DNA from: Terriglobales bacterium
Lineage (GTDB): Bacteria; Acidobacteriota; Terriglobia; Terriglobales; Acidobacteriaceae
Direction of reading: 5' to 3'
Length of the DNA: 64,000 bases
Assembly (NCBI GenBank): GCA_035561515.1
Contig: DATMXP010000007.1
Location: 62,001 to 126,000 of the forward strand
The translations under genes were made by a program, and so were the position numbers. The notes below the pieces were generated by a model that searched no databases, had not been told where the DNA came from, and saw only the letters and a program-made list of their open reading frames with translations. This document shows, in pieces, positions 35,731-45,242 of the stretch (position 1 is its first letter; each line of letters opens with the position of its first letter).

Positions 35731-37046
35731 GCATCCGATACGTGAGCCTTGACCGAGTACGAGGCTTAAAAGCCCTTCAGCGCTCAACAACTGAAGCACT
35801 GGCGCGTGGCCGGCAAACCTCTCTGCTGGACTCCGGCGAGTCGCAGTTCAGAACACGGGGGACGCAGAATGAACCAGACCGGCTGGCACAACTTCTAGGC
35901 GCCGCAACACAAGCAAACGAGTATGGAGATTATCTTTCCGTGCGCTGCTGGTGCGCTCAACCGCCTCGATATTCACCAGACCGTCGCGCTCTTAAGCTGC
36001 TGCTGCCGGAGGCACCCGATGTGATTGCCGATCCCGAGCAATGGCTTTTTCTGGACACAGAGACCACAGGCCTAGCTGGCGGCAGCGGCACCTATGCATT
36101 TCTGGTTGGCATTGCATGGTGGGAAGGTGGTGGGCTTGAGATCGAGCAGTTCTTTATGCGCGAGTACAGTGAGGAGCGCTCACTACTACTGGCTTTGCGG
36201 AAGCGGATCGCGGAGCACCCAGTGCTGGTTACCTTCAATGGCAAATCGTTCGATTGGCCGCTGCTCGAAACTCGCTACCGCATGAGCCGTAGGATCCCTG
36301 TCCCGAGCCTTCGAGCGCATCTTGATTTCCTTCACCCCGCCCGAAACCTTTGGCGACAGCGACTTGGCTCCGTGAGGCTCTCCGAATTGGAGCGTCATGT
36401 GCTCGGCTGGGACCGGAGAGCCGATGTGCTTTCCAGTCTCATCCCGCAAATCTACTTCGACTACTTGCGCGGAGGTCCACCCGAACCGCTCGTTCCAGTT
36501 ATTCATCACAACCAGATGGACTTACGTGGACTGGCAGCATTGTCCAGCCGCATCGTTGCGCTCCTGGCTGATGTCGAAAACGAAGGACGAGACGGGCTGG
36601 AACTGTTCGGTGTGTCTCGCATCTGCGAGAAGCAAGGCGAGAAAGCCCGCGCACGCAAACTATACGAGAAATCAATTGCGTCTATCTTGCCGACCGAGAC
36701 TGATCGGACAGCGCGGCGCTCTTTGGCGCGGCTCGCCAAACGTGAGGGCGATTTCGAATTGGCGTGTGAGCTCTGGAGAAATACACTCGGAAATTCACGG
36801 CATGGCTACGAGGCATACGAGCAGTTGGCGATTTATTACGAGCACAAGGCGCGTTGCCCGGAGCAGGCTCGACAGATCGTTCAGCAGGCGCTCAATGAAC
36901 TTCACCGCGCCCATCAGGCGGGCGCCATCACGCGGGAGTCGTATGGCGAGATCAAGTCGAGGTTCGAGTACCGACTGGAGCGGGTGGAACGAAAGATCCG
37001 AAAACCCTTTCTGAACTTCCTGCCGTGCACCCTCGAGCCTCGGTGA
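35727..37046 (+). CDS. mrfB: MrfB/YprB-like DnaQ-fold exonuclease
   Basis: The ATG at 35727 overlaps the helicase stop (ATGA), giving 439 residues. The exonuclease domain has the acidic motif I FLDTETTGLAGG, then LVTFNGKSFDWPLLETR with the next catalytic Asp, and HHNQMDLRGLAAL with the last. The C-terminal part is TPR-like (EKQGEKARARKLYEKSIA, then YEAYEQLAIYYEHKA). YprB/MrfB partners MrfA in DNA crosslink repair. Confidence 0.85.
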   Translation: MSIRYVSLDRVRGLKALQRSTTEALARGRQTSLLDSGESQFRTRGTQNEPDRLAQLLGAATQANEYGDYLSVRCWCAQPPRYSPDRRALKLLLPEAPDVIADPEQWLFLDTETTGLAGGSGTYAFLVGIAWWEGGGLEIEQFFMREYSEERSLLLALRKRIAEHPVLVTFNGKSFDWPLLETRYRMSRRIPVPSLRAHLDFLHPARNLWRQRLGSVRLSELERHVLGWDRRADVLSSLIPQIYFDYLRGGPPEPLVPVIHHNQMDLRGLAALSSRIVALLADVENEGRDGLELFGVSRICEKQGEKARARKLYEKSIASILPTETDRTARRSLARLAKREGDFELACELWRNTLGNSRHGYEAYEQLAIYYEHKARCPEQARQIVQQALNELHRAHQAGAITRESYGEIKSRFEYRLERVERKIRKPFLNFLPCTLEPR

Positions 37047-37467
37047 AGGCGGACGCGACTAAAACGGGTGTTGGAATCAAAAGACGACGCAGGATGGCAC
37101 GACAGCGGACCTAGTGCTCGAGCTGAGTCGCTGGTCGACTGGCTCGAACAGGTAAGGCATCGGAACAGCATCACGGACTTTCCGGAGGCGCATCTTCTCG
37201 GCAGAGTCACGACACACAGTTCGCGCGTGATCCTGCTGGCCCCACAGCCATAGATATTTTGCACTCCGGATCCGCATGGTGAGTTGTCCTGTCGTTCTCT
37301 TGCGCTGGTGAGGGCGCGCTTTGTCGCCATCTGGCTGCCTCGAATGCGCGCTTCGCCCCGGTACCCAGGCCTAGTTCGCATCCATCAGCGTACGTGGAGT
37401 GACCTGGCCGGAGGGGCTCCAGGTATATGTGCCCCAGCCGTATGCACTTCCTGGTGCGAACAGGAGC
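37047..37467. other. intergenic region without recognised features
   Basis: About 420 bases between the end of mrfB and the end of the convergent XRE gene. Frames here are short and do not resemble proteins. No clear terminator seen. Confidence 0.45.
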
Positions 37468-37710
37468 TTACCTTTTGACGAGATCTCGTTTCGTGAGACC
37501 CATTTTTTCAATGAAGAACCAGAACTGCTGCGGAGTCCGAGTAAGTTTAGCCAACCCGATCAGGTGTTGTCCGGGCTCGTTCTCCCCGCGCTCCCACCTC
37601 GACACTGCCATGGCGCTAACGCCCAGCTTGTTCGCCAGCTGGGTTTGAGAAAGGTTAAGTCTCCTGCGGAGGTCGAGAATTGCTTTTGCCAAAGAGTGGT
37701 TGCTCGACAC
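37468..37710 (-). CDS. small XRE-type HTH regulator, copy 1
   Basis: I take the GTG at 37710, which has AGGAG 7 bases upstream, giving 80 residues. It is a single Cro/C1-type helix-turn-helix (LNLSQTQLANKLGVSAMAVS followed by RWERGENEPGQ). The C-terminal half (TPQQFWFFIEKMGLTKRDL) is shared with a paralogue at 49988-50233, with the same length and order. Function as a regulator of nearby genes is likely, but no target is evident. Confidence 0.75.
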   Translation of the reverse strand: MSSNHSLAKAILDLRRRLNLSQTQLANKLGVSAMAVSRWERGENEPGQHLIGLAKLTRTPQQFWFFIEKMGLTKRDLVKR

Positions 37711-38084
37711 TTTTTGTCTCCTGTTACTGTGACTATGCAAAATTGTAAACGCCAAACGCGAACGATAGAACAGTTGCTTTAAGAAAATACGTGCGAATAC
37801 CGCTCAGTTGAGCGGTCTTAGCCGCCCGGGGTACTACTGGAAATCAACGGTACTTCGCGGCGGCGAAATCCTGTTGCTTGGGGGCGGACGGTTAGAAATG
37901 AAAACACGTTTGCCGGTTATTGCAGCAACGCTGGGGGCTCCCGCAATCCTGGTCATGGGACCGAGCCGGATCGCTACGCCACCTCCTAGTTGTCCTCACG
38001 AGATATGTCCAGGAATGAAAAGTACGTTTCGATGCAAGCAAAGTGGTAGAGTGGGATCGCTGCGAAACGGCGGCCCATTGTTTC
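37711..38084. other. intergenic region without recognised features
   Basis: About 370 bases between two divergent genes. Should contain the promoters of the XRE gene and the membrane-protein gene; I see no diagnostic sites. Confidence 0.4.
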
Positions 38085-38849
38085 ATGAGACAACTGATAC
38101 CATTTGAGACCTACCTTGTGGTAGCAGTGAACATCGTCCTTTTCGCCGTCTTGACCTGGATCATCCGAAGGCACGACCATGGCCGCGATTTCCCGGCTTT
38201 TACCGCGTTCATCGAGTTTTCCCTGGCACTCGAAATCGTTTTGCTGTTGATCGCTCTTTCGTCGAGCCCACGGGTGTACTTCTACACATACTGGTCGGGG
38301 CAATTGGTAACGTTTGCCTTCCTGTTCTGTGTAGTGCATGAGGTATTCGACTCAGTCACTGAGCGTGCCAGATGGCTCCCTCGCAGCATCAAGAGGGCAT
38401 TGATCAGGATGGCGACAGCAGTATCCGCGGTAATGGTTGCTGCGTCGCTTCAAATTCCGTCAGGCGCGCGTTTCCCAATCATGGACTTTATCGTTGGCAT
38501 GCAGCGCGGTCTGGGAATGGCGATCTTTGGGTTCATGGCTCTGACGATCATGTTTTCGCGCTCCTATTCTGTGCCGTGGCACGAGCGCGATACTGGGATC
38601 GCTGTGGGCATAGCTGCCGCGTTAGGCTTTCAGACCTTCTGGCCGAAGGTGTCTGCGTTCCTCTTCGACTCACCCGAACAGAAGTTCTATATGAAACTGC
38701 TGCCGATCTTCTATACCGTGGCGCTGTTGATTTGGATCCGATCCTTTTGGAACGCCACCCGACACGGTGAAGGAATTGAGGAGGCCGGTCCGGGGAAGAT
38801 GCGTATTATAGCCGGACGCAAGGGCCTTAAGAGGTTGGGAAGTCCTTAG
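38085..38849 (+). CDS. hypothetical seven-helix membrane protein
   Basis: The ATG at 38085 (MRQLIPFETY) opens a 254-residue protein with about seven membrane segments (TYLVVAVNIVLFAVLTWIIR, then AFIEFSLALEIVLLLIALSS, then LLPIFYTVALLIWIRSFW). The open frame extends 14 codons further upstream. The pattern matches uncharacterised integral membrane proteins that are very common in Acidobacteria. Function unknown. Confidence 0.65.
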   Translation: MRQLIPFETYLVVAVNIVLFAVLTWIIRRHDHGRDFPAFTAFIEFSLALEIVLLLIALSSSPRVYFYTYWSGQLVTFAFLFCVVHEVFDSVTERARWLPRSIKRALIRMATAVSAVMVAASLQIPSGARFPIMDFIVGMQRGLGMAIFGFMALTIMFSRSYSVPWHERDTGIAVGIAAALGFQTFWPKVSAFLFDSPEQKFYMKLLPIFYTVALLIWIRSFWNATRHGEGIEEAGPGKMRIIAGRKGLKRLGSP

Positions 38850-39083
38850 TTAGATGGAGAAGCAGAAGGTGTTCGACGTCAGCTTAGAAACACAGGTAGT
38901 TCGCGTACAACCCAGGGAGCGTTAATACATTGGTAGCCCAGTCGGCGCAGGGCAAGGTGGGAAGGGATGCCACGCTAGTCGGGCTCTTATGCGACGGTAC
39001 TGGCGCGAGGTTACGAACGTACTGGATGTGATGTAGGTCACAGCGCCAGTAGACGCAGGACACCTACTCTTCGGTAACGAACA

Positions 39084-39269
39084 ATGACTCCTATCGACGA
39101 CTATTCTTATCTGCGCTCTCAATACGAGGAAATCGTAAGCCATTGCGATTATCTTCTGCGATGCAGCGCCGACACTAAAATCCTAGAACACGCCCGAGAC
39201 GCACGGCATAAAGCGGTCATTGAACTGCAGCGCCTGACCCGTATGTTTCTTCCACGTACACATGCCTGA
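39084..39269 (+). CDS. small hypothetical protein
   Basis: This encodes 61 residues, mostly one long amphipathic helix (DDYSYLRSQYEEIVSHCDYL, then DARHKAVIELQRLTRMFL). No strong Shine-Dalgarno. Plausible but unproven. Confidence 0.35.
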   Translation: MTPIDDYSYLRSQYEEIVSHCDYLLRCSADTKILEHARDARHKAVIELQRLTRMFLPRTHA

Positions 39270-39490
39270 ATGAGATTTTCGATGAAAGAATATCTCCCGT
39301 GAAAGCAGCGGTGTCGGAGTTCTTAACGACGGTACCGGTTGGATCCACAGAATTGCGATGCGACGAACGTTTCTTCTATCTTACCAGCTCCCCAACATCG
39401 TAAGCGATAGCGGCATCAGCCCGTTGCCGCGGCAGTGGCGCCACCTAATGCTCATCTGCCGAAGAACAGTGAGTGATTACCGTGACTGTT

Positions 39491-39862
39491 CTAAGTTGTG
39501 CGTGGGTACTGACACGAACGTCCCGTTACTGGTCGTATACCGCTCATCCTCAGGTAAACAGAGATCAAGGGCCCCTGATCCGGTATGCCTTGCTCCTCCG
39601 GGAGGGTCAGTTCGCGTTCGAACGCAGCAAGCGAAAAGACCTCCAGTTTTGGACGAATCGAATGCATCACCTCAGCCAACCTGTCGCACTCAGACGGAGG
39701 TATGCTGCGGCCGAACACAACCGAATCAAAAGGCTTGCTGACCAGGAGTGCCAAGGCAGCACTGAGTTCGGTTGCCCATTCGGCGCTGCATCCCGCTCCT
39801 TGAAAGAAATCGCAACGTTGTTTCTGCCTTTCCGCAGACTCTCCGTAGCAAAGTATATTCAT
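39491..39862 (-). CDS. degenerate receiver-like protein
   Basis: The 123-residue protein resembles a CheY-fold receiver at its N-terminus (MNILCYGESAERQKQRCDFF, then ALALLVSKPFDSVVFGRSIP). The usual acidic pocket is missing and the phospho-acceptor position reads as Gly in FGRS, so it probably is not phosphorylated. It begins 21 bases after otsA and may be co-transcribed. Its last 40 residues are unlike a receiver. Confidence 0.5.
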   Translation of the reverse strand: MNILCYGESAERQKQRCDFFQGAGCSAEWATELSAALALLVSKPFDSVVFGRSIPPSECDRLAEVMHSIRPKLEVFSLAAFERELTLPEEQGIPDQGPLISVYLRMSGIRPVTGRSCQYPRTT

Positions 39863-39883
39863 GATCGCGCCTACGTCTTTCTC

Positions 39884-41362
39884 TCAGTCAGCACTCAACT
39901 GAAGTTCCGACCGAATGGCGAGGTCCCTTAGCGCTGGTTCAAACAGGTGAAGCGGTGCGGAGTCCGCACACGTTTTACGGAATGCTGAGGACCAGCGCCA
40001 CACGTCATGAGTTTTCACTTGTTCGCGCATCGAACGCATCCGGCGCATGCATTCGCCTTCAGGCATTTTCAGAGCAAGCTTCATCACCTCTGCCGTTTGC
40101 ACGACATCATAAGGATTGGTGAGTAGTGCTCCGAGGGACAACTCATCGGCTGCTCCAGCGAACTCACTGAGAATAAGTACACCGCGTTCGTCATCCCTCG
40201 ACGCGCAGAACTCCTTGGCCACCAGATTCATGCCGTCGCGAAGAGGTGTCACAACCGCGACGTCTGCAGCCCGGTAGAAACTGCGTAACTCGGCAGGTGA
40301 CAACTGGCGATGAAGATAGGTGATGGGAACCCAACCTACTTTGCCGAATTCACCGTCGATCCGGCTTACACATCGCTCAATCTTTTCCCGCAAGTCGGAA
40401 TACGACTTAACCTCTTCGCGACTCGGAACGACGACTTGGATAAAATGCACTAGACCCCTGAATTCAGGTTGCTGCTTCAGCATCACTTCGAAAGCAGAAA
40501 GGCGCTCAATGATCCCTTTTGTGTAGTCCAATCGGTCAACCCCGAGGAAGATCTTTTGTGCGGGCAACTGTCTTCGAAGGTCCCTCACTTGATTCATGTC
40601 CTCCGGGGAGCATTCGTCAAATTGATCGAAGTCGACACTGATCGGGAACGCGCCGACCACAGTGTGGGTACCGGCGGCAGAAACCAGAAACGAAGAACCG
40701 ATCCGCCGAAGAACGACTCCCTTTGGGAGATAGCGCTTTACCGAAGCTAGGAAGTTTCGCCTGTCGTGGATGGTTTGAAATCCAACTACGTTGAAGTGCA
40801 ATAAGCTCTGCAAGATTTCCTTCCGCCACGGCAATTTCCCAAAGGTCTCAGGTTCGGGAAACGGGATGTGATGGAAGTATCCGAGCTTCAGTCGGCATTC
40901 ACTGTCCCGCAGGGCTGAGGCGACCGTCATGAGGTGATAGTCGTGCACCCAGACGAGATCGCGTGGGGTGGCTATGGCACGAACGGCATCAGCGAAATGC
41001 TCGTTCACCTGCTGATAAGTTTCCCAAAAACTGGGCTCAAAGCGACAGCGTGACGGAAAGCCATGAAATAGCGGCCACAGAGTAGCATTCGAACACCCGC
41101 TGTAGTACTCGGCCACTTCTTCCCGAGAAAGAGAAACGGGAATGAGTCGATAGTTCCCATCGCCGTTACGATTAAGAGCGTGCAGAACCTCGGCGCTCAC
41201 CTCCGATCCGGGCCAGCCAATCCACGCTCCGCCGGATTTGTTCATAACCGGCTGGAGTGCGGTAACCAAACCGCCGGAGCTGCGTTCCACACAAACGCTT
41301 CCATCTTGCTCTGTTATCGAGACAGGAAGCCGATTGGAAACGACAATCAAACGTGAATTCAT
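39884..41362 (-). CDS. otsA: trehalose-6-phosphate synthase (GT20)
   Basis: The 492-residue protein begins [16 protein letters not shown]. It carries the GT20 motifs [30 protein letters not shown] and [15 protein letters not shown]. It joins UDP-glucose (or another NDP-glucose) to glucose-6-phosphate. Its ATG overlaps the otsB stop (ATGA), so synthesis of trehalose, an osmotic and desiccation protectant, is coupled. Confidence 0.93.
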   Translation of the reverse strand: MNSRLIVVSNRLPVSITEQDGSVCVERSSGGLVTALQPVMNKSGGAWIGWPGSEVSAEVLHALNRNGDGNYRLIPVSLSREEVAEYYSGCSNATLWPLFHGFPSRCRFEPSFWETYQQVNEHFADAVRAIATPRDLVWVHDYHLMTVASALRDSECRLKLGYFHHIPFPEPETFGKLPWRKEILQSLLHFNVVGFQTIHDRRNFLASVKRYLPKGVVLRRIGSSFLVSAAGTHTVVGAFPISVDFDQFDECSPEDMNQVRDLRRQLPAQKIFLGVDRLDYTKGIIERLSAFEVMLKQQPEFRGLVHFIQVVVPSREEVKSYSDLREKIERCVSRIDGEFGKVGWVPITYLHRQLSPAELRSFYRAADVAVVTPLRDGMNLVAKEFCASRDDERGVLILSEFAGAADELSLGALLTNPYDVVQTAEVMKLALKMPEGECMRRMRSMREQVKTHDVWRWSSAFRKTCADSAPLHLFEPALRDLAIRSELQLSAD

Positions 41363-42159
41363 CGTTGTTCCTCACTGCCGGCGGCGATCCACTCCGACAG
41401 AAACGCCCGCAGTTCCTGCGGCGGCTGCAGCCAAAGTTGTGCTGCCGTAAAGCGATATGTGGGTCGGACCAAGATCGTGAGTCCACGATCGTTGAGCAGT
41501 CGAAAGGCTTCTTCATCTGTGGCATCGTCGCCCATGTATGCGACCGCGACATCGGAGCCCAATTCCGAAAGAATTGTCTCGACTGCATGTCTCTTCGTGC
41601 CGGCACGGTGACGGAGCTCAACGCCTCCGTCGAATTCGCTGACAAAGAATCCGTTCCGTCCCGTGAACATGCTGAATGTCCGGTAAGCCAGCGCCCTGAT
41701 CTCCTCCTGGCGATTCGGAAGCAGGCCTCGCCAGTGAACGGCGACACATCCGCGCTTCTGCTCCAAGTAGGCGGCCAATCCCGCGCCCTCGAGTCGCAAA
41801 GCAGTTTCCGACAGAATTGAATCGCACTCTGGACTGAGACGCACGCACGAATACTGTCCAGCAGGGAGCAGGCGTTCCAAGCCGTAGCAGCCCCAAATTT
41901 CCGGCCGCAACCTTGTCTGAAGGAGGAGAGTTATGTCCTTCACCGGTCTGCCGGAAACTATGACTACCCGTGTTCCGCACCGTTCCATGATCTCGTCGAG
42001 CAATGCGGGGACCTGAGGATAGGGATGCGCGCGAGATCGATCGTTTACGAATGGAGCGATGGTACCGTCGTAATCCAGGAGCAGGGCCCGGTCGCGCCTG
42101 CTCGCGTACACGCCGAGGACAGCGTGTGCACGATTGGGATGTGCAGGGACAGTGCTCAT
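41359..42159 (-). CDS. otsB: trehalose-6-phosphate phosphatase (HAD family)
   Basis: The 266-residue protein has the HAD motif I LLLDYDGTIAPF, motif II VVIVSGRPVKD, and motif IV AYMGDDATDEEAF. It removes phosphate from trehalose-6-phosphate. Located directly upstream of otsA in one operon. The response regulator gene ends 137 bases upstream on the same strand, so the two-component system may control the pair. Confidence 0.92.
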   Translation of the reverse strand: MSTVPAHPNRAHAVLGVYASRRDRALLLDYDGTIAPFVNDRSRAHPYPQVPALLDEIMERCGTRVVIVSGRPVKDITLLLQTRLRPEIWGCYGLERLLPAGQYSCVRLSPECDSILSETALRLEGAGLAAYLEQKRGCVAVHWRGLLPNRQEEIRALAYRTFSMFTGRNGFFVSEFDGGVELRHRAGTKRHAVETILSELGSDVAVAYMGDDATDEEAFRLLNDRGLTILVRPTYRFTAAQLWLQPPQELRAFLSEWIAAGSEEQR

Positions 42160-42296
42160 GGTGCGTCTCAGCCATTAGTCACCATGTTCGGCTGGTTTGC
42201 CGAGAGGTGCACCTTGACTATTACGCACGGCGTGCGGCTTGCGACATACTCCGCGGACTGTATTTGCTGGGGAAAAGCTCAGTACTCGGCCCGGCG

Positions 42297-42947
42297 TTAG
42301 GTAATGATCTTCTTCCGTACCGCATAGAGGATTATGTCGGTTGCGCTGTGCAGATTGAGCTTCTGCATGATGCGCGTGCGGTGTGTCTCGATCGTATACG
42401 GACTGAGATTCAAATCCTGCGCAATGTCTTTGTTTGATTTTCCTTCCGCGAGCATCTGGAAAACCTCCTTCTCGCGCTCTGTCAGCAGGTCATAGCTGTC
42501 TTCAAGGCCGCGCTGTTGCAGCTGTCGCATATAGTCTTCCAGCAAGGTATTTGCGATCGCGGGACTGAAAAAAGATTTCCCTTGAGCTACCACCTGAACC
42601 GCACGGTAGAGATCAATATCAGCTGAATCCTTTAAAAGATATCCTTTAGCTCCCGCCGAAAGGCTACGGGTTACGTAGCTTTCATCGGAATGCATGCTCA
42701 GGATAATGACCCCTATCTTAGGGTTCTTCTTTACGATTTGGGCCGTTGCCTGAATCCCGTTGAGATTTGGCATGCCGATGTCCATCACGACTACATCAGG
42801 TGCGAGTTCTTCGGCCTGCCTCACTGCCTCTCGTCCGTCGCTTGCTTCTCCGATGACTTCGAAATCTTTGTGTTGCTCCAGCTGCAAACGCAGTCCCTTC
42901 CGGACAATCCCATGATCATCAGCGATCAACACTCGCACTTTCCTCAT
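42297..42947 (-). CDS. NarL/FixJ-type response regulator
   Basis: The 216-residue protein has a receiver domain with phospho-acceptor D56 (VVVMDIGMPNLNG) and a LuxR-type HTH (LTEREKEVFQMLAEGKSNKD followed by IAQDLNLSPYTIETH). Its start overlaps the stop of the kinase gene (4 bases), so the two form a cognate pair. Confidence 0.92.
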   Translation of the reverse strand: MRKVRVLIADDHGIVRKGLRLQLEQHKDFEVIGEASDGREAVRQAEELAPDVVVMDIGMPNLNGIQATAQIVKKNPKIGVIILSMHSDESYVTRSLSAGAKGYLLKDSADIDLYRAVQVVAQGKSFFSPAIANTLLEDYMRQLQQRGLEDSYDLLTEREKEVFQMLAEGKSNKDIAQDLNLSPYTIETHRTRIMQKLNLHSATDIILYAVRKKIIT

Positions 42948-44287
42948 GCTGCGACTCCAGTGCTTACCGGGATGTGTAGTGAGACGGCTGTTCCGGTCCC
43001 AGTCGAAGATAGAATTGAAAGCTCGCCACCGAGAGATTCAACGCGTTCTTTCATTCCGATCAAGCCTAGACCAGTTCTTGTCTTCATTCGAACATCGAAC
43101 CCTTTCCCATTATCCTTGATCTCCACGAGGACTTTCTCCGATTCTTTCGTAACGCTTATCTCCACGTGAGAAGCGTGGGCGTGGCGCGCGCAGTTAGTCA
43201 GCGCCTCCTGCACGACCCGGTAGATGCAGGTCCGTACTTGATCATCGAGATCGTCGAAACCACCTTTCACTCGTACGGTTGCGGGCACGCCGGTGTGTCG
43301 GGAAAACTCACGTCCTTGCCATTCGAGGGCAGGTTCAAGCCCCAGATCGTCGAGCATGGAAGGTCGCAGGCCCATCGCTAGTCCTCGAACCGAACGCATC
43401 GCTTCAGCATTTAACCTTTTTGCCTCATCGATCCGGTCGCGAAATGAGGATTCTTCCGCCGTTCTCATTGCCTCGATATTGGCCAGTTCCATTCCCAGCG
43501 CTGTGAGGGTTTGCCCAACTTCATCGTGGAGTTCTCGGGATAGGGATTTCCGCTCCGTTTCCTGTGCCTGAACCAGTTTCCGCGCAAGCCGTCTCTGATC
43601 GGCCTCAGCTTCTTCGATTTTCGCACGCTGCGATTCGTGCTGGCCTTCGAGGACCGCAACCCGGTAGACGGTGACCGTCGCCACTAGCGCACCAAGGACA
43701 AGAGAAAACGTCATCATGCGAATCAGAAAGGAGCGCAATGTTTGCTGTCCCTGCTTGATTCTGGCCTGTTCAGCCTCTAGTGATTTCTGGTTCGCGCGGG
43801 CAATCTCACGGGCCAGCGACACGACTGTTTCACGCCGCGGCAGCACCTTATGCCGCAGGAATCCCCAGCTTTTTTCCGCTTTGTCCTGCGGGGTCCAATC
43901 AAATGTAGGATCCAGGGATTCCCAATACGCCTGCACTTCGTCCTGGATCTGCTGTAATCGTGGTGTGTACTCGCTGCCCATATGCGATGCCAAACTGTCC
44001 ATACGGTTTTGGAGTGACTCTCGAATCTTCAGCAGCTGTTCACGGTGTTGTTTTACGTTCTGAGGTGATGGATCCAGCAAGTAGTCGCGAACCAAGATAT
44101 CGGCGAGATACATGTCAGAAGCAATGTCGCGGCGAAATGCTTCCGTGCGCATGTACGACTCCTGTGTCCGCTGCATCTCCTCGTAAATAGACTTGGCTTT
44201 CCGCACGGCGCCAATGCCGAGGATAGCGATGAGCGTTACGAGTATGCCAAAGCTAATTGCCAGAATAACCGAAGACCGAGAGCGCAT
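42944..44287 (-). CDS. NarL-partner sensor histidine kinase (HisKA_3)
   Basis: The 447-residue kinase has a membrane helix (VILAISFGILVTLIAILGIG), a helical periplasmic CHASE3-like domain, a second helix (MMTFSLVLGALVATVTVYRV), a HisKA_3 dimerisation box with H254 (LSRELHDEVGQTLTALGMEL) and a HATPase domain (IKDNGKGFDVR and TGLGLIGMKER). It signals to the overlapping response regulator. The stimulus is unknown; linkage to otsBA suggests osmotic or envelope stress. Confidence 0.9.
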   Translation of the reverse strand: MRSRSSVILAISFGILVTLIAILGIGAVRKAKSIYEEMQRTQESYMRTEAFRRDIASDMYLADILVRDYLLDPSPQNVKQHREQLLKIRESLQNRMDSLASHMGSEYTPRLQQIQDEVQAYWESLDPTFDWTPQDKAEKSWGFLRHKVLPRRETVVSLAREIARANQKSLEAEQARIKQGQQTLRSFLIRMMTFSLVLGALVATVTVYRVAVLEGQHESQRAKIEEAEADQRRLARKLVQAQETERKSLSRELHDEVGQTLTALGMELANIEAMRTAEESSFRDRIDEAKRLNAEAMRSVRGLAMGLRPSMLDDLGLEPALEWQGREFSRHTGVPATVRVKGGFDDLDDQVRTCIYRVVQEALTNCARHAHASHVEISVTKESEKVLVEIKDNGKGFDVRMKTRTGLGLIGMKERVESLGGELSILSSTGTGTAVSLHIPVSTGVAA

Positions 44288-44327
44288 GGTGACTCCTTCT
44301 CGACCGTCTTCTCGAATGAATAGCAGT

Positions 44328-44501
44328 TCAAAACAGCTTTTGCGTGTATATCAGATAAGCTACCAGGACTCCGCCGAATAACATCGTGATGATCGAAGGA
44401 GCAGATATAAGAGGGCCCGAAGTTTCGATGTGCCTGCGCGTGCTGTTGTATCGAACCCAGGCAGCTCCGGAGAGGACCATGCCGACAACCATGAACATCA
44501 T
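44328..44501 (-). CDS. DUF202 family protein, C-terminal half (split gene)
   Basis: This 57-residue frame ([20 protein letters not shown] onwards, ending YLIYTQKLF) holds the last two membrane helices of a DUF202/YidH protein, including the usual Trp-x-x-Tyr after the second helix. It starts within the stop codon of the N-terminal half at 44498-44677. A one-base shift would join them, and typical members are a single chain of about 110-120 residues. Confidence 0.6.
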   Translation of the reverse strand: MMFMVVGMVLSGAAWVRYNSTRRHIETSGPLISAPSIITMLFGGVLVAYLIYTQKLF

Positions 44502-44677
44502 CCGATCTCGAAGGATATGCCGCTTTGCTGAATGAGCTTTTCATTCAGCCCGAGAAACTGTCGTAGCGTGACGCCGAACTTGGCAACCACGAAGCCGAAC
44601 ACAGTCAGGCTAATTGTCGTTCGGATGCAAGCAAGAAACGTGCGTTCGTTTGCGAGATGATCAGAATTGTTTGCCAT
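44498..44677 (-). CDS. DUF202 family protein, N-terminal half (split gene)
   Basis: The frame starting at the ATG at 44677 ([20 protein letters not shown]) has the DUF202 signature [12 protein letters not shown] and the first membrane helix ([18 protein letters not shown]). It stops after FEIG at 59 residues, halfway through the normal length; the remainder continues in another frame. Could be a frameshift mutation, a sequencing slip, or two coupled halves. Confidence 0.65.
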   Translation of the reverse strand: MANNSDHLANERTFLACIRTTISLTVFGFVVAKFGVTLRQFLGLNEKLIQQSGISFEIG

Positions 44678-44891
44678 TCGAAGCACCCGGATAAGTATAG
44701 GTCGCATGCGTGGCCAGAGCGGGCAGAAACGCGGGTTTTGATCCCTTCACGTGTGGCCAACTACTGCCTCGGCACTACGTGTACGAGCAAGCGGGCGATG
44801 GGGCGGCGTCTCCGTACAGTCGTGGCTGTACGTCGAGCAGAAGTATCCGATTTTTGTTGAAGACCCAAATGTCAGCGTGCATAGTAAAGCC

Positions 44892-45149
44892 ATGGGACGA
44901 GGCTGGCAGATCGGGATCGCCTTAATGGTGGCGCTAGCGATCTTGTTGAGCTTCATTCATCCGGCTACTTCCGTCTTGGCTGGCTGGCAGGCAAAACTTC
45001 TCGGCATGCTTCAGCTGGCCGCTCTGACAGTCTTCAGTTTTGTCACTGCCGTATTTGTAAGTCATAGCCCGCTTGCGAAGAGTTGGTTGTGCGCACCCGG
45101 TCAAAGCGGAACAGCGCGAGTCAGGTTCATCTGTTCTTTCCTTTGTTAG
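44892..45149 (+). CDS. possible small membrane protein
   Basis: From the ATG at 44892 (MGRGWQIGIALMVALAILLS) this gives 85 residues with two hydrophobic segments (the second is LLGMLQLAALTVFSFVTAVF). The open frame begins at 44751. No clear ribosome binding site and no family; low confidence. Confidence 0.33.
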   Translation: MGRGWQIGIALMVALAILLSFIHPATSVLAGWQAKLLGMLQLAALTVFSFVTAVFVSHSPLAKSWLCAPGQSGTARVRFICSFLC

Positions 45150-45242
45150 ACCTTTCCTTTTCTTTTCGCGAGGTGCCGTCGCATGCTTTCGCCAGCCCTG
45201 CTGCGAGAGTGCGCTCCCCGTTGTAAGCAAAGAGGCAGGAAT

